A stretch of DNA of 59,966 nucleotides. It comes from Paracoccaceae bacterium (GTDB lineage Bacteria > Pseudomonadota > Alphaproteobacteria > Rhodobacterales > Rhodobacteraceae). Within the stretch, counting starts at the first letter, position 1; the number at the start of each line of letters is the position of its first letter. The notes beneath the pieces were generated by a model. The model did no database searches, was not told where the DNA came from, and saw nothing but the letters and a program-made list of their open reading frames with translations. The translations under genes were made by a program, and so were the position numbers. The DNA is taken from positions 6,888 to 66,853 of the forward strand of contig JAHEJA010000041.1 in NCBI GenBank assembly GCA_024639125.1. The letters are read 5' to 3'. Below are positions 18,419 to 26,087 of the stretch, piece after piece.

Positions 18419-19564
18419 TTATTGACCGGAAACGGTCGCCACAGAGTCGTTAAGCGTGTTGACCGCCGAAAGTGAACCAGTCGTCGCGGCAATCGCTTTG
18501 TTCCACTGCGAGAATGGCGCTTCGGTGACATAGACGGTGTCTTGGTCGCGGATCACGAAATCACGCGCCATAAACATGCCGTTTGGCTTGGTCAAATTCA
18601 GAACATAGACCATGCGTTGCGCGCCTTCTAGATCGTTGCGCCCCATGACTTGGTTTGCAATTTCAGCAGGTTCGTTGCGGAATATAAAAATGCCCTTTGG
18701 ATCCGCATTCACCGCGGACAGTCCGCCCACTTCGGCCAGGGCTTCTATGGCGGAAATGGTTTGGGTTGGGAATGGAACACGGGCTTGCGTACCTGTTGCC
18801 CCAAGCGATGTAAACGCGCGTGTATCCGTTTCAACCAAAATGCGATCTCCACCACGCAGGGCGATATCCATTTCTGGGTTATCAAACAAATCTTGGAACC
18901 AAATTTTTTCGCGCTTATCGCCACGGATCAATGTGACTTGGGCCACTTCTGGTATGATTGTAACGCCACCCGCACGGGCCAGCATAGTGGCAAGCGTGCG
19001 TGTTGGGCGTTCGATGGCATAGACGCCTTGGCCCCCAACCGCACCGATCAAGGACACAGTGGACCCATCGCCCGCTAAGCGGCGCACTTCGACTTGGGGA
19101 TCGGGTGTTTGATCTTTTAGTTTGTTTGAAATGACGCGCCGGACCGCTTCGGGTGAATTGCCGGCGGCTTTGATGCGCCCTGCATAAGGCACAAAGATGT
19201 ATCCGGCTCCGTCTACCTGAACTTCGTTCAAGATCGTTGCATTCGTGCCCTGCGGCGCCAATAATGCATCGTCAACGTTTTCCCAAATTGTCAAACCTAG
19301 GGTGTCACCTGGCTGAATGGTGTCCGACCCAACAACGCCGGCTTTACGGAAGCCATCGCTAAATCCAAGCGATGGGATCACGCTGGTTGCGCGGGTGACA
19401 TGATCGTTGACATCAACGATAAATGCGTCTCCGTCGCGTTGAACCGATCCTGCATAAATTTCGCGTTTATTCGGGCCGACACGTGGCAAACCACATGACC
19501 CCAAAATTGCCACAACGGACACAAGGGCGACTGCCTTCGCCCAGCGGGTTGTTTTCGATTTCAC
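18419..19564 (-). CDS. Outer-membrane polysaccharide export lipoprotein (Wza/KpsD/BexD family)
   Basis: A 381-residue lipoprotein. The signal sequence ends in the lipobox ILGSC at about residues 22-26, so it should be acylated and sit in the outer membrane. A Poly_export domain follows (QPGDTLGLTIWENVDDALLAPQG), with SLBB-type repeats (DGAGYIFVPYAGRIKAAG; RPTRTLATMLARAGGV; TQTISAIEALAEVGGL). I use a GTG at 19564 because CGAGGAGA lies just upstream and the signal peptide then starts correctly; the longer frame to 19645 gives a non-hydrophobic N-terminus. It would form the capsule translocation channel. The matching inner-membrane parts (KpsMT/E) are not in the window. Confidence 0.88.
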   Translation of the reverse strand: MKSKTTRWAKAVALVSVVAILGSCGLPRVGPNKREIYAGSVQRDGDAFIVDVNDHVTRATSVIPSLGFSDGFRKAGVVGSDTIQPGDTLGLTIWENVDDALLAPQGTNATILNEVQVDGAGYIFVPYAGRIKAAGNSPEAVRRVISNKLKDQTPDPQVEVRRLAGDGSTVSLIGAVGGQGVYAIERPTRTLATMLARAGGVTIIPEVAQVTLIRGDKREKIWFQDLFDNPEMDIALRGGDRILVETDTRAFTSLGATGTQARVPFPTQTISAIEALAEVGGLSAVNADPKGIFIFRNEPAEIANQVMGRNDLEGAQRMVYVLNLTKPNGMFMARDFVIRDQDTVYVTEAPFSQWNKAIAATTGSLSAVNTLNDSVATVSGQ

Positions 19565-19649
19565 TGCTCGGTCTCCTCGACCTATTTTTATATTTTTTAT
19601 TAGGATAGCGAAAAAAGATCTTGTTGCAAAGCATTTTGCGCCCAAAGAC

Positions 19650-20960
19650 CTAGTTTACAAGGCGCAACTGTTGCCTTGGTGCCGCGTGTCCCGATTTCAG
19701 GGCTTCATACGGGTCTTCGGAGCTTAGCATCATATCGACCACAAGGCGAAGCGCTTGACGTCGCCCTTTGGCAGAATAAAAGCCACCGGGCACTTGGCTG
19801 GTTTCCATCAAATAGCGGCGGAAATCTTTGTAGGCTCGGTTGTCCGGGCGGCTTGGCATGGAAAAGAAATCGGCCAAGGATTGATCCGACACAAATTCAG
19901 GTTTGGAATAGACTGCGCTTCCGAATGCTTTTAGCGGAATGCCGCGCCACAGAACTTGTTGGGCGGCTGTTGAATTCACGGTGACGGCTGTGCGCGCGTC
20001 GTTCAAAAGGCGCGCTAGTTTTCCGCCTCTGACATAGTGAATACGATTTTCTAATCCATATTTCTTGGCCAATTCAGCAAGCGTTTTGCTGATTGGTGCG
20101 CGGCCATCTTCGAGGGGGTGGGCCTTGAAGACCAAATGATGATGTCCAGGGGCGCCCGAGGCAAAATTTTCAACGCAGAGTTCCAAAAATTCAACCATAG
20201 ATGAAAATGGCGAATGCATTTGAAAGGAGGCATCATGCTCAAGCTGTAGCAGCACCAAATGATAGGGAAATCCGCCTTGGTGAATGCGCCGCGTGGCAAG
20301 GGCGCGTTGCGCAGAATGAAGCGGCATCAAGCTAAGCCGTTTGACATAAAGTTTGAATTCTTGCGCCACAGTTAGCGCACGATGGGGTTTGAAATTCGGG
20401 AATTTGCCATTTCGAAACATCACATGCCAATGATAGAGCGCACCATAGAAAATATGTTGGCGGGTGTCGCCCCAATGGGCAGGTGGCAATGGCATTTCAA
20501 GATCACTATTGTGAAGCGCTTGCTGCATGTCAGGCACGGACATTGTCATCAGTTTGGAATGTCCGTTTGCGCCGCTGCGTTCATAGGTAAACCAATAGGG
20601 GCGCAAGTAACCTTCTTCAAATACATGCACCTTCACGCCACGAGATTTCGCAATCTCAATGGCTTTCGCATGAATGTCGCGCGTATCGCCATAGAGCACG
20701 ATGTCCGTTATGTTTTTGTCGCTCAATGTGTGCTGAAAAAAATCCGACCACGTATCGATGGGCTGATTAAACGGAATGAATTGCGATTTGTTCCGCCAAA
20801 AGAAAGCATCGCCTTGGTTAAATCCAATCCGCCACACCGTGGCGTCCGCTTTGGTTAGCATTTTGGCAAGTTGATTGAAAAAGGGGCCATGCGGTCCCTG
20901 AAGGAATAAAAATACGCGATTTTTGAACATCACTTGTGACGAGGCGTTGTCCATTTTCAA
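19650..20960 (-). CDS. kpsS: Capsule polysaccharide synthesis protein, KpsS family
   Basis: A 436-residue cytoplasmic protein with the KpsS signature (FLFLQGPHGPFFNQLAKML at the N-terminus; HVFEEGYLRPYWFTYERSG; VFKAHPLEDGR; VTVNSTAAQQVLWRGIPLKAFGSAVY). KpsS adds the first beta-Kdo to phosphatidylglycerol in capsule lipid-terminus synthesis. Start: a GGAG at 20967-20970 is 6 bases from a TTG at 20960 and 12 from an ATG at 20954, so the TTG is preferred on spacing, but the two starts differ by only two residues. It is first in the capsule block and divergent from ribE. Confidence 0.88.
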   Translation of the reverse strand: MKMDNASSQVMFKNRVFLFLQGPHGPFFNQLAKMLTKADATVWRIGFNQGDAFFWRNKSQFIPFNQPIDTWSDFFQHTLSDKNITDIVLYGDTRDIHAKAIEIAKSRGVKVHVFEEGYLRPYWFTYERSGANGHSKLMTMSVPDMQQALHNSDLEMPLPPAHWGDTRQHIFYGALYHWHVMFRNGKFPNFKPHRALTVAQEFKLYVKRLSLMPLHSAQRALATRRIHQGGFPYHLVLLQLEHDASFQMHSPFSSMVEFLELCVENFASGAPGHHHLVFKAHPLEDGRAPISKTLAELAKKYGLENRIHYVRGGKLARLLNDARTAVTVNSTAAQQVLWRGIPLKAFGSAVYSKPEFVSDQSLADFFSMPSRPDNRAYKDFRRYLMETSQVPGGFYSAKGRRQALRLVVDMMLSSEDPYEALKSGHAAPRQQLRLVN

Positions 20961-20989
20961 TCTTTACTCCATACAGTATACAAACGTCG

Positions 20990-21009
20990 TTAGGATCGTC
21001 CTAATTAGG
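20990..21009. promoter_or_regulatory. Overlapping palindromes between kpsS and ribE
   Basis: TTAGGA-TCG-TCCTAA (20990-21004) overlaps CCTAATTAGG (21000-21009) in the 103-base divergent intergenic region. It resembles an operator for a dimeric regulator or a leader hairpin of kpsS. No family can be assigned. Confidence 0.4.
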
Positions 21010-21063
21010 TAATTCGGCAAAAATACGGCAAAGCTTAGAAATTCTAAGGGGAAAAGTGTTAAA

Positions 21064-21651
21064 ATGTTCACTGGAATTGTGACTGACATGGGTGAAATCG
21101 TTGAATTAGAGCAACGAGGCGACCTTCGTGCGCGGATAAAAACAGCGTATGATACAGATGGTATTGATATTGGGGCCTCTATTGCGTGCAATGGTGTCTG
21201 TTTGACGGCCATCGAATTGGGACCTGATTGGTTCGATGTGGAAATCAGCGCGGAAAGCGTGTCGAAAACCAATATTTCCGACTGGAGCGTTGGGCACCGT
21301 GTTAATCTGGAACGCGCGCTCAAGGTTGGCGATGAATTGGGCGGGCACATTGTGTCTGGGCATGTGGATGACGTGGTCGAGATCGTAAAGATCGTGGACG
21401 AAGGGGACAGCACGCGTGTGACCTTTCGCACGTCTCAACCCCTATCGCGGTTTATCGCGCCCAAAGGGTCGGTGACGTTGGATGGCACGTCTTTGACCGT
21501 GAACGAAGTCGAAGGCGTTGAATTTGGCGTGAACTTTGTGCCGCACACAAAGAAAGTCACAACATGGGGCACGATGGCCATTGGCGACAAAGTGAACCTC
21601 GAAGTTGACACAATGGCGCGCTATGTCGCGCGGTTGAACGAAACGCGATAA
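21064..21651 (+). CDS. ribE: Riboflavin synthase, alpha subunit
   Basis: A 195-residue enzyme that dismutates two 6,7-dimethyl-8-ribityllumazine molecules to riboflavin. It shows the classic N-terminal MFTGIVTDMGE and the internal duplication of the lumazine-binding domain: SIACNGVCLT in the first half, KGSVTLDGTSLTVNEV in the second. ribBA and ribH are not present, and no FMN riboswitch fold is recognisable in the 103-base leader. Its stop codon abuts the stop of the convergent yeeE. Confidence 0.95.
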   Translation: MFTGIVTDMGEIVELEQRGDLRARIKTAYDTDGIDIGASIACNGVCLTAIELGPDWFDVEISAESVSKTNISDWSVGHRVNLERALKVGDELGGHIVSGHVDDVVEIVKIVDEGDSTRVTFRTSQPLSRFIAPKGSVTLDGTSLTVNEVEGVEFGVNFVPHTKKVTTWGTMAIGDKVNLEVDTMARYVARLNETR

Positions 21652-22710
21652 TTAGTCGATCCGATCAAATCCTTCGATCAGCTGGCGCAAACCAAACCAG
21701 GCGCCAGCAAAGATCGCAACAAAAGTGATTGGCGCGCTAAGGGCCAATACACTAAAGGCAGAAATGCCTTGGCCAACTGAACAGCCCATTGCAATCACCG
21801 CACCAACCCCCATGATCGCGCCCCCAATGATTTGACGACGCAGTTCGCGGGGGTCTTCGCAGGCTTCCCAACGGAAATGCCCTTTGAACAGCGATCCGAT
21901 AAAGGCTCCGATAAGAACACCAACCACCGATCCTACGCCAAATCCGGGTTGAAAGGCGCTTCCGTTCATCACATAGATCAAGGTTTCGCCGACGGGTGCA
22001 GAAAATGTGTGGGCGGTTATGGGCGTTGCTTCAAACCCATTTTGCGCGATCCAATAGGTTCCGGCCCATGCGGTCACAATCGCCACTGCAACCATCAAAG
22101 CCCAGAAGATCGATTTAACATCCGTGATGAAATCACGGTCAGCCAAGGTAATAACCACAACTGAAACACCAATAAGCATCCCGATCAAATTCGTGGACAA
22201 ACCGGTCCACGCCGCCACCATATGTGCAATTCCGTCCGGTATTTCGGTTGTCGATGGCGATATCGGAAAGAGCCAGACCCGCATTTGTGCAAAGGGACCA
22301 GACAAGACCGCATAGGCCGAAATCCCCATGACCAGCACGATAACGAATGACCGCAAATCCCCACCGCCAAGACGTGCCAAGGCGCCATAGCCACAGTTTC
22401 CGCACAGCGCCATGCCATACCCAAACATCAACCCACCAATAATCGCGGCTAAAATGTTTATGTTTTGGGATAAATACATCGACCGTGTTACGTCGAACAG
22501 CTCCATCGAAGACAATGCAAAAACGCCAATGATTGAGGCCCCGATAGAAATGCCCCACATGCGAAAACGCGCACTGCTGCTGCCATACAAGAGGTCTTCT
22601 AATGCACCAAGCGTGCAAAACCGCCCCATGCGTGCAGCAAGGCCCAGCACAACACCCCCAACAAGCCCGATCATAGCCGTGAGCGTGGTTTCAGACAAAA
22701 TATCCAGCAT
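21652..22710 (-). CDS. YeeE/YedE family sulfur-compound transporter, full length
   Basis: A 352-residue membrane protein with about nine to ten hydrophobic segments and two copies of the cysteine-bearing YeeE motif (GRFCTLGALEDLL near residue 30; MALCGNCGYGAL near 105; AMGCSVGQGISAFSVLALSA near 310). Relatives import thiosulfate across the cytoplasmic membrane, and cysteines in these motifs are important. I use the ATG at 22710 with GGA 7 bases upstream; the frame also has a TTG at 22722. The gene follows the ArsR regulator in the same direction and sits at the edge of the sox locus, so it probably imports a sulfur compound linked to sox. Confidence 0.83.
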   Translation of the reverse strand: MLDILSETTLTAMIGLVGGVVLGLAARMGRFCTLGALEDLLYGSSSARFRMWGISIGASIIGVFALSSMELFDVTRSMYLSQNINILAAIIGGLMFGYGMALCGNCGYGALARLGGGDLRSFVIVLVMGISAYAVLSGPFAQMRVWLFPISPSTTEIPDGIAHMVAAWTGLSTNLIGMLIGVSVVVITLADRDFITDVKSIFWALMVAVAIVTAWAGTYWIAQNGFEATPITAHTFSAPVGETLIYVMNGSAFQPGFGVGSVVGVLIGAFIGSLFKGHFRWEACEDPRELRRQIIGGAIMGVGAVIAMGCSVGQGISAFSVLALSAPITFVAIFAGAWFGLRQLIEGFDRID

Positions 22711-22806
22711 AGCAACATCCAATCTACTTAGGTCACCCTAACGTTGGTATGTAATGAAAATCAATGATTTAGTTACGTGTTTAGGCCCGAAATCGGCCTG
22801 AATTTG

Positions 22807-23145
22807 CTACTTTCCAGTAGAGCAAAACAAGTCATAGACAACTTCGAGTATACGTTTTGGTTTGTCATCTGCCAAACGATAATAAATCGTTTTACCATCG
22901 CGGCGCGGAATGACCAAACCTTCTAATCGCAAGCGAGACAGCTGTTGGGACACGGCGGCTTGACGGGCCGCAATAAGGTCTTCTAGTTCGGTGACCGATT
23001 TTTCGCCGCTTACCAAGTGGCACAAGATCATCAAGCGTCCTTCGTGACTGATTGCCTTGAGAAAGCTGGACGCCGTGGTCGCCTTTTCAACGACTGCGTC
23101 AATTTCTTCGTCGGTCATATCGTCATGTAGAACTGGTAATGCCAT
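22807..23145 (-). CDS. soxR: ArsR-family persulfide-responsive repressor (SoxR/SqrR/BigR type)
   Basis: A 112-residue winged-helix repressor. Residues about 27-95 form the DNA-binding fold (VTELEDLIAARQAAVSQQLSRL). Two cysteines, C42 in LMILCHL and C108 in DLFCST, lie at the positions that sense persulfide by forming a sulfur-bridged link in SqrR/BigR; arsenic-type metal ligands are absent. I select the second ATG (23145), eight bases after AAGGA; the ATG at 23151 is only two bases from it. It is the distal gene of soxS-glcG-soxR. In sox clusters this gene represses the sox operons until a sulfur signal appears. Candidate operators are at 25488 and 56525. Confidence 0.87.
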   Translation of the reverse strand: MALPVLHDDMTDEEIDAVVEKATTASSFLKAISHEGRLMILCHLVSGEKSVTELEDLIAARQAAVSQQLSRLRLEGLVIPRRDGKTIYYRLADDKPKRILEVVYDLFCSTGK

Positions 23146-23188
23146 CGGCATGGTCCTTCTTTTGATCGGATATCGCAGATCACGCGAA

Positions 23189-23698
23189 TCAGAAAGCAAT
23201 GTCTTCTTCTATTGCATCAATACCGGCTTGTGCACAAATTTCATCCATAGACGGGCTTGGTGCGCCAGAAACACCGATGCCGGCAACGATGCTGCCGTCG
23301 CCCGAGTATACAACCAAACCACCCCCAAGTGGCAAGGCTTCGTTTAGGAACCGAATGCCAAAGGCGTCTTCGCCCGCTTGGGTTGCGATTGCAAGGTCTT
23401 GGGTTGAGCTGCGAAAGCTAACCGCGGTCCATGCTTTGCGGCGCGACGTTTCATAAGCATGCAGCCCGGCAAAGCGATCGCGAATATAGGCCTGAGGTAT
23501 GCCAAATCGATCCACAACGGTTACCCCAACTTGGGCGCCTTGATCGCGGCAATTTTCCATAGCGGCCGTGGCCATCGTTTGCGCCAGCTCAGGCGTGATC
23601 GTTTGATGTGTCACAAAGGCATCTTGCGCCATTGCTTGTGAGCCCAGCAAGCCCAGTGAACCAAGTAGACATGTCATCGCAACGCGTAATGGTTTCAT
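23189..23698 (-). CDS. GlcG/HbpS family protein of the sox locus
   Basis: A 169-residue protein with a signal peptide cleaved near SQAMAQ (residues 20-25), hence periplasmic. The mature part is one GlcG/HbpS (DUF336) domain: QGAQVGVTVVDRFGIPQAYIRDR and LPLGGGLVVYSGDGSIVAGIGVSGAP. Family members bind heme or cobalamin-like cofactors or act as sensory partners. Its start overlaps the soxS stop by 4 bases, so it is coupled to soxS and lies directly before soxR. A role in heme handling for the Sox cytochromes or in signalling to the regulator is inference. Confidence 0.8.
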   Translation of the reverse strand: MKPLRVAMTCLLGSLGLLGSQAMAQDAFVTHQTITPELAQTMATAAMENCRDQGAQVGVTVVDRFGIPQAYIRDRFAGLHAYETSRRKAWTAVSFRSSTQDLAIATQAGEDAFGIRFLNEALPLGGGLVVYSGDGSIVAGIGVSGAPSPSMDEICAQAGIDAIEEDIAF

Positions 23699-24066
23699 TT
23701 TGTGGATCCCGTAAAGCTGGTGTGTTGTTTCAGTAAGATTTCTAATAATCCCCAAAAGAAATCTTGGCTCGCATACCCTTCTAGGCGACCGAGTTCTGTG
23801 TTGTCTTCGATCAAAACAAAGGTCGGGGTAAAGATGATCTTGGATTTGAACGCGATCCCTGATGTGTCTTGGTCTGATAGCTGGATATGTCGCAAGGGGG
23901 CAAAATCACCGGCTTCAGTTTTTGGATAAATTGGACCTAACTCATTGTTCCAGCGGGTACAATAAACGCAGCCTGGCTGCTCGACCATGATAAGTTCGGC
24001 AGCATTCACCACAGTGGTGTAAAATGCCATTATGCAAGTAAGTATGATTGAAAAGTTCAGCCGCAT
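23695..24066 (-). CDS. soxS: Periplasmic thioredoxin-like protein SoxS
   Basis: A 123-residue protein. An N-terminal signal segment (about residues 1-22) is followed by a small thioredoxin domain with the active site CVYC in VEQPGCVYCTRW. The cis-proline region is FTPTFVLIED. In Paracoccus-type sox systems SoxS reduces and reactivates the SoxYZ carrier in the periplasm. I use the ATG at 24066; an in-frame start at 24090 would break the signal peptide. It heads the minus-strand unit soxS-glcG-soxR, divergent from soxV. Confidence 0.88.
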   Translation of the reverse strand: MRLNFSIILTCIMAFYTTVVNAAELIMVEQPGCVYCTRWNNELGPIYPKTEAGDFAPLRHIQLSDQDTSGIAFKSKIIFTPTFVLIEDNTELGRLEGYASQDFFWGLLEILLKQHTSFTGSTK

Positions 24067-24077
24067 GAAACACTCGA

Positions 24078-24106
24078 TTGACGAAAGCAAGTACAGTCAA
24101 CATAAT
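24078..24106 (+). promoter_or_regulatory. Candidate sigma-70 promoter of soxVW
   Basis: TTGACG (24078-24083), 17 bases, then CATAAT (24101-24106), with five matches to consensus in each box. A degenerate form of the operator (ATAT-N8-GAAT, 24105-24120) overlaps its -10 region. Confidence 0.6.
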
Positions 24107-24127
24107 ATGAATATGTGAATGATTCAA
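24099..24127 (-). promoter_or_regulatory. Candidate promoter of soxS-glcG-soxR
   Basis: On the minus strand TTGAAT, 17 bases, then TATGTT (4 of 6 matches each). Transcription would start near 24092, about 26 bases before the soxS ATG. It overlaps the soxV promoter, so one bound repressor could block both. Confidence 0.5.
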
Positions 24128-24140
24128 GGAATCCCTGTCT

Positions 24141-24878
24141 ATGTTAGACGTTTCAGTCTGGAGTGCATTTATCGGAGGCTTGATCGTATTTTTCTCGCCT
24201 TGCATTTTGCCTATCGTCCCATTTTATCTAAGCTACATGGCCGGTACCGGCATGTCTGTGCTGTCAGAAAACGGGGAATTGCCCGCCGGTGTGCGTAAAA
24301 AAGCGGTTATTTCGTCTGTGATGTTTTCCTTGGGGATTATTACTGTGTTTGTGTTAATCGGTGCCGCGGCATTTTCGGTGTCACAACAATTTCGCATGTA
24401 CCAAGATGAATTTCGGTTTGTATCCGCTGCTATCATTTTGATCATTGGGTTGCATTTTTTGGGCGTGTTCCAGATCGGGTTTTTGAACCGGCAATTCCAA
24501 GTTAACGCGGGGGATACCAATAATATGTCGATTATTGGATCCTATGTTGTCGGCCTTGCTTTTGCCGCGGGTTGGACGCCCTGTGTCGGGGGGGTTCTAA
24601 CGGCGGTTGTGATGACGGCCTCAATGGAACAAACGGCTTACCAAGGTGTTGGATTGCTGTTGGTGTTTGGTGTTGGCCTTACGCTTCCTTTTGTGATTGC
24701 GGCGTTTTTCATAAAGCCTTTCTTGCAATTTGCAGCGCGATTCCGCAAACATTTGGGCAAGGTCGAAAAAGCCATGGGTCTTTTGATGGTCGTATTTGCG
24801 GTGTTGCTCTTGACCAATTCAGTCAATGAAATTGCAAACTGGATGATCTTAACATTTCCAACTTTGGCTGGATTATAA
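24141..24878 (+). CDS. soxV: Thiol-disulfide transport protein SoxV (CcdA family)
   Basis: A 245-residue membrane protein with six predicted helices. The paired redox cysteines typical of CcdA lie in FFSPCILPIVPFYLSYM (residues about 17-33) and GWTPCVGGVLTAV (about 148-160). SoxV carries electrons from cytoplasmic thioredoxin across the membrane to SoxW and on to the periplasmic sulfur-oxidising system. It starts the plus-strand sox genes and is followed by soxW after 15 bases. Confidence 0.93.
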   Translation: MLDVSVWSAFIGGLIVFFSPCILPIVPFYLSYMAGTGMSVLSENGELPAGVRKKAVISSVMFSLGIITVFVLIGAAAFSVSQQFRMYQDEFRFVSAAIILIIGLHFLGVFQIGFLNRQFQVNAGDTNNMSIIGSYVVGLAFAAGWTPCVGGVLTAVVMTASMEQTAYQGVGLLLVFGVGLTLPFVIAAFFIKPFLQFAARFRKHLGKVEKAMGLLMVVFAVLLLTNSVNEIANWMILTFPTLAGL

Positions 24879-24893
24879 ACAGGAGGTAGTCTG

Positions 24894-25475
24894 ATGAAAT
24901 CACTTTTGACCACATTTGCGGCACTTGCTTTGGCCGCCACCACACTAAGCGCGGAAACCATTGGCGACGATGGATTACACAAGACACCGTGGATGCGCGA
25001 CACCTTCAAAGATCTTCGCGAAGATTTGGCTGAAGCCAATGCAGAAGGCAAACGGTTGGTTTTGTTTTTCGAACAAAGGGGCTGTATCTACTGTACGAAA
25101 ATGCACAAAGAAGTCTTCTCACGTGAAAATGTCAGCGATTATATCGGTGAAAACTATTTTGTGGTGCAGCTGAACCTGCATGGCAACATCGAAGTCACGG
25201 ATTTTGACGGCGACGTTCTGGATGAACGGGATATGGCGCGCAAGTGGGGGATTCTTTTTACTCCGACGATTATGTTCATGCCAGAAGAGGTCAAAGAGGG
25301 TCTGACCGCGCCGCAGGCGGCGGTTGCTGTGATGCCCGGTGCCTTTGGGGCAGGGACAACATTGGACATGTTTACATGGGTCCAAGAAAAACGATATCTT
25401 CTTGATAATGATGAAGATTTCCAACGTTACCACGCACGTAGAATCCAGGAACGTAACAACGGCAAAACAGATTAA
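24894..25475 (+). CDS. soxW: Periplasmic thioredoxin SoxW
   Basis: A 193-residue protein with a cleavable signal peptide (cut near TLSAE, residue about 20). The thioredoxin active site is CIYC in EQRGCIYCTKM. The cis-proline loop is LFTPTIMFM. It accepts electrons from SoxV. AGGAGG lies 6-11 bases before the ATG. The gene ends 111 bases before soxX, a gap that holds an exact ATTC-N8-GAAT palindrome. Confidence 0.92.
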   Translation: MKSLLTTFAALALAATTLSAETIGDDGLHKTPWMRDTFKDLREDLAEANAEGKRLVLFFEQRGCIYCTKMHKEVFSRENVSDYIGENYFVVQLNLHGNIEVTDFDGDVLDERDMARKWGILFTPTIMFMPEEVKEGLTAPQAAVAVMPGAFGAGTTLDMFTWVQEKRYLLDNDEDFQRYHARRIQERNNGKTD

Positions 25476-25487
25476 TTGAAAACTTTC

Positions 25488-25503
25488 ATTCAATTCTGTG
25501 AAT
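25488..25503. promoter_or_regulatory. Candidate SoxR/SqrR operator between soxW and soxX
   Basis: An exact ATTC-N8-GAAT (centre AATTCTGT), the palindrome reported for the Rhodobacter SqrR repressor. It sits at the position of the known SoxR binding region upstream of soxX in Paracoccus. It overlaps a possible promoter TTGAAA-N17-TGAATT (25476-25504). Confidence 0.65.
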
Positions 25504-25532
25504 TTGTTGTTGCGTTTTACGTGCTTGGTAGC

Positions 25533-25556
25533 CTACGGTATACGAAGCTATCGTAG
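25533..25556 (+). promoter_or_regulatory. Hairpin in the soxX leader
   Basis: Eight-bp stem CTACGGTA / TATCGTAG with one G-U pair and an 8-base loop, 30 bases before the soxX ATG. TAGCC recurs at 25529, 25554 and 25569 around it. It may be an mRNA-stabilising leader or an operator; function unknown. Confidence 0.4.
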
Positions 25557-25586
25557 CCGATAAACAGGTAGCCATAGGGAGGAACT

Positions 25587-26063
25587 ATGAGGCTAACAAC
25601 CCTTACACTCGTAGCAAGTGTTGCACTAACTGGTGCGGCATTCGCTGAAACGGTCGCACCTGCGGACGTAAAATCTGATGAATATGGCGCTATTGCTCAG
25701 TCATTGACTGGTACTGCAGGCAATGCAGAAGAGGGCGCCAAGATCATGAAAACCAAATCCCAAGGTAACTGCATTGCATGTCATGCTGTTACTGCATTGA
25801 ACGACGCTCCGTTCCACGGTGAAGTCGGCCCAATGTTGGATGGTGTTGGCGATCGTTGGAACGAAGCAGAGCTTCGTGGCATTCTTGTGAATGCCAAATT
25901 GACGTTCGAAGGCACAGTAATGCCAGCCTACTACAAGGTAGATGGCTTTAATCGTCCAGGGAACGCCTACACAGGCAAAGCAGCAGACGGTCCTTTGGAT
26001 CCGTTGCTGACTGCACAACAAATCGAAGATGTCATCGCATTTCTTTCAACTTTGAAAGAATAA
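25587..26063 (+). CDS. soxX: Sulfur-oxidising c-type cytochrome SoxX
   Basis: A 158-residue periplasmic monoheme cytochrome. The signal peptide ends at AAFAE (residue about 20). Heme attachment is C62-I-A-C65-H66 in NCIACHAV, and a distal methionine candidate is in TVMPAYYKV. SoxX pairs with SoxA to oxidise thiosulfate onto the SoxY cysteine. It begins the main structural unit soxXYZABCD, with GGGAGGA before the ATG and a candidate SoxR operator about 85 bases upstream. Confidence 0.94.
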   Translation: MRLTTLTLVASVALTGAAFAETVAPADVKSDEYGAIAQSLTGTAGNAEEGAKIMKTKSQGNCIACHAVTALNDAPFHGEVGPMLDGVGDRWNEAELRGILVNAKLTFEGTVMPAYYKVDGFNRPGNAYTGKAADGPLDPLLTAQQIEDVIAFLSTLKE

Positions 26064-26087
26064 GCGGGATTTATTAAGGAGAGACAA

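Noticed and set aside
20961-21063. FMN riboswitch before ribE
   Set aside because: The gap is only 103 bases and shows none of the conserved RFN element segments; only short palindromes are present.
22711-22806. SqrR-type operator upstream of the full-length yeeE
   Set aside because: No ATTC-N8-GAAT or close variant is found; the only repeat is AGGCC/GGCCT, which is too short to call.
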